Origin: Bacteroidales bacterium
Lineage (GTDB): Bacteria; Bacteroidota; Bacteroidia; Bacteroidales; Muribaculaceae
Direction of reading: 5' to 3'
DNA: 7,874 nucleotides
NCBI GenBank assembly: GCA_900770215.1
Contig: CAAGJW010000093.1
Span: forward strand, 1-7,874
Positions 7,690-7,874 of the stretch are shown here, piece after piece. The position numbers and the translations under genes were made by a program. Position 1 is the first letter of the stretch. Every line of letters begins with the position of its first letter. Under the pieces are notes generated by a model. It was not told the DNA's origin and made no database searches. It saw nothing but the letters and a program-made list of their open reading frames with translations.

Positions 7690-7707
7690 GTTTTTATATC
7701 GCTTTCA
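7687..7707 (-). promoter_or_regulatory. tamB translation start region (TTG start, A-rich leader)
   Basis: The start codon of tamB reads TTG at 7689-7687. An in-frame TGA at 7707-7705 limits the upstream side to five codons (AAG CGA TAT AAA AAC), none of which can start translation normally. The leader is A-rich (ATATAAAAAC) and lacks a Shine-Dalgarno motif, which is common in Bacteroidota, where A-rich leaders support initiation. Confidence 0.65.
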
Positions 7708-7748
7708 CCAAATGTCGTTTAACAACACTTAGTAGTTTTTTCAAATTA

Positions 7749-7788
7749 CAAATTTACAAAGATATTTCCACTCCTACCGCATTTCACG
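7749..7788 (-). promoter_or_regulatory. Candidate Bacteroidota sigma-ABfr promoter of the tamB-tamL operon
   Basis: On the minus strand, TATCTTTG (7764-7757) is a full match to the Bacteroidota -7 consensus TAnnTTTG, and is followed immediately by a second full match, TAAATTTG (7756-7749). The -33 TTTG element is poor: CGTG (7788-7785) at a 20-base spacing matches only two of four bases. A transcript starting a few bases after the first box would have a 5' leader of roughly 60 bases before the TTG start. The location and AT-rich setting are right; which box is used cannot be told from sequence. Confidence 0.5.
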
Positions 7789-7874
7789 CATGAATATTTC
7801 AACTTTCCAAATGAGAGAAATTCCAATAAGAAGTGCAACGGCCATTCTCCTTACTCCACCCCAGGGGAAGGCCG
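7765..7874. other. Right-edge segment with no securely assignable gene
   Basis: Both strands have a short open frame here. On the plus strand, ATG 7790 is open to the edge, giving a 28-residue fragment beginning MNISTFQMREIP. On the minus strand a frame is open from the edge to TAG at 7776-7774, ending IWKVEIFMREMR. Neither has a convincing ribosome binding region or a recognisable motif, and they cover each other, so at most one can be real. The last 36 bases contain CGGCC (7839-7843) facing GGCCG (7870-7874) and a CCCCAGGGG palindrome (7859-7867), which looks more like an intergenic repeat or hairpin than coding sequence. Confidence 0.4.

Noticed and set aside
7774..7874. Minus-strand frame open from the edge, with an AAGGAGA before an ATG, ending IWKVEIFMREMR
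   Set aside because: The purine run is too close to the ATG to act as a normal ribosome site, the fragment has no recognised motif, and the opposite strand is equally open. It is kept only as part of the edge description.
7790..7874. Possible divergent gene start on the plus strand (MNISTFQMREIP...)
   Set aside because: There is no clear promoter or leader in front of it and only 28 codons are visible. I do not recognise the peptide, so it cannot be called a gene from this window.

Overview
The window looks like a chromosomal segment from a Bacteroidota bacterium, most likely a Bacteroidales gut anaerobe such as Muribaculaceae or Prevotellaceae. Three things point there: a long AsmA/TamB-type protein coupled to a BamA-like barrel protein that carries a lipoprotein signal (the TamB-TamL pairing known from this phylum), weak or absent Shine-Dalgarno sequences, and TAnnTTTG-type -7 promoter boxes upstream of the operon. 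The family assignment within the order is inferred from general sequence style, not from any marker gene.

Layout, left to right. Bases 1-98 (+) hold the last 31 codons of a gene that resembles the C-terminus of an IS66-type transposase; a GGTTAC ending at 150 may be the edge of that element. Bases 151-253 are intergenic and contain a good intrinsic terminator for the minus-strand operon. Bases 254-2557 (-) encode TamL, a 767-residue lipoprotein-type BamA/TamA homologue. Bases 2554-7689 (-) encode TamB, a 1711-residue AsmA-like protein. Bases 7690-7874 are the upstream region, with an AT-rich promoter zone (7749-7788) and an edge segment (7765-7874) in which no gene can be assigned securely.

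Transcription of the operon runs right to left: promoter, tamB, tamL, terminator. The stop of tamB and the start of tamL share the 4-base ATGA, so the two proteins are probably made by coupled translation. Functionally they form one machine: TamB is anchored in the inner membrane by an N-terminal helix and spans the periplasm as a long beta-rich groove, and its C-terminal domain is expected to dock on the POTRA domains of TamL in the outer membrane. The family is implicated in outer-membrane protein assembly and in phospholipid transport between membranes.

Almost all of the window is this core envelope operon, and I did not find a new defence, RNA or mobile system. The points most worth a second look are a tandem duplication in the N-terminal part of TamB, the TTG start of tamB, a run of three overlapping -7-like boxes, and the transposon remnant next to the operon's terminator.
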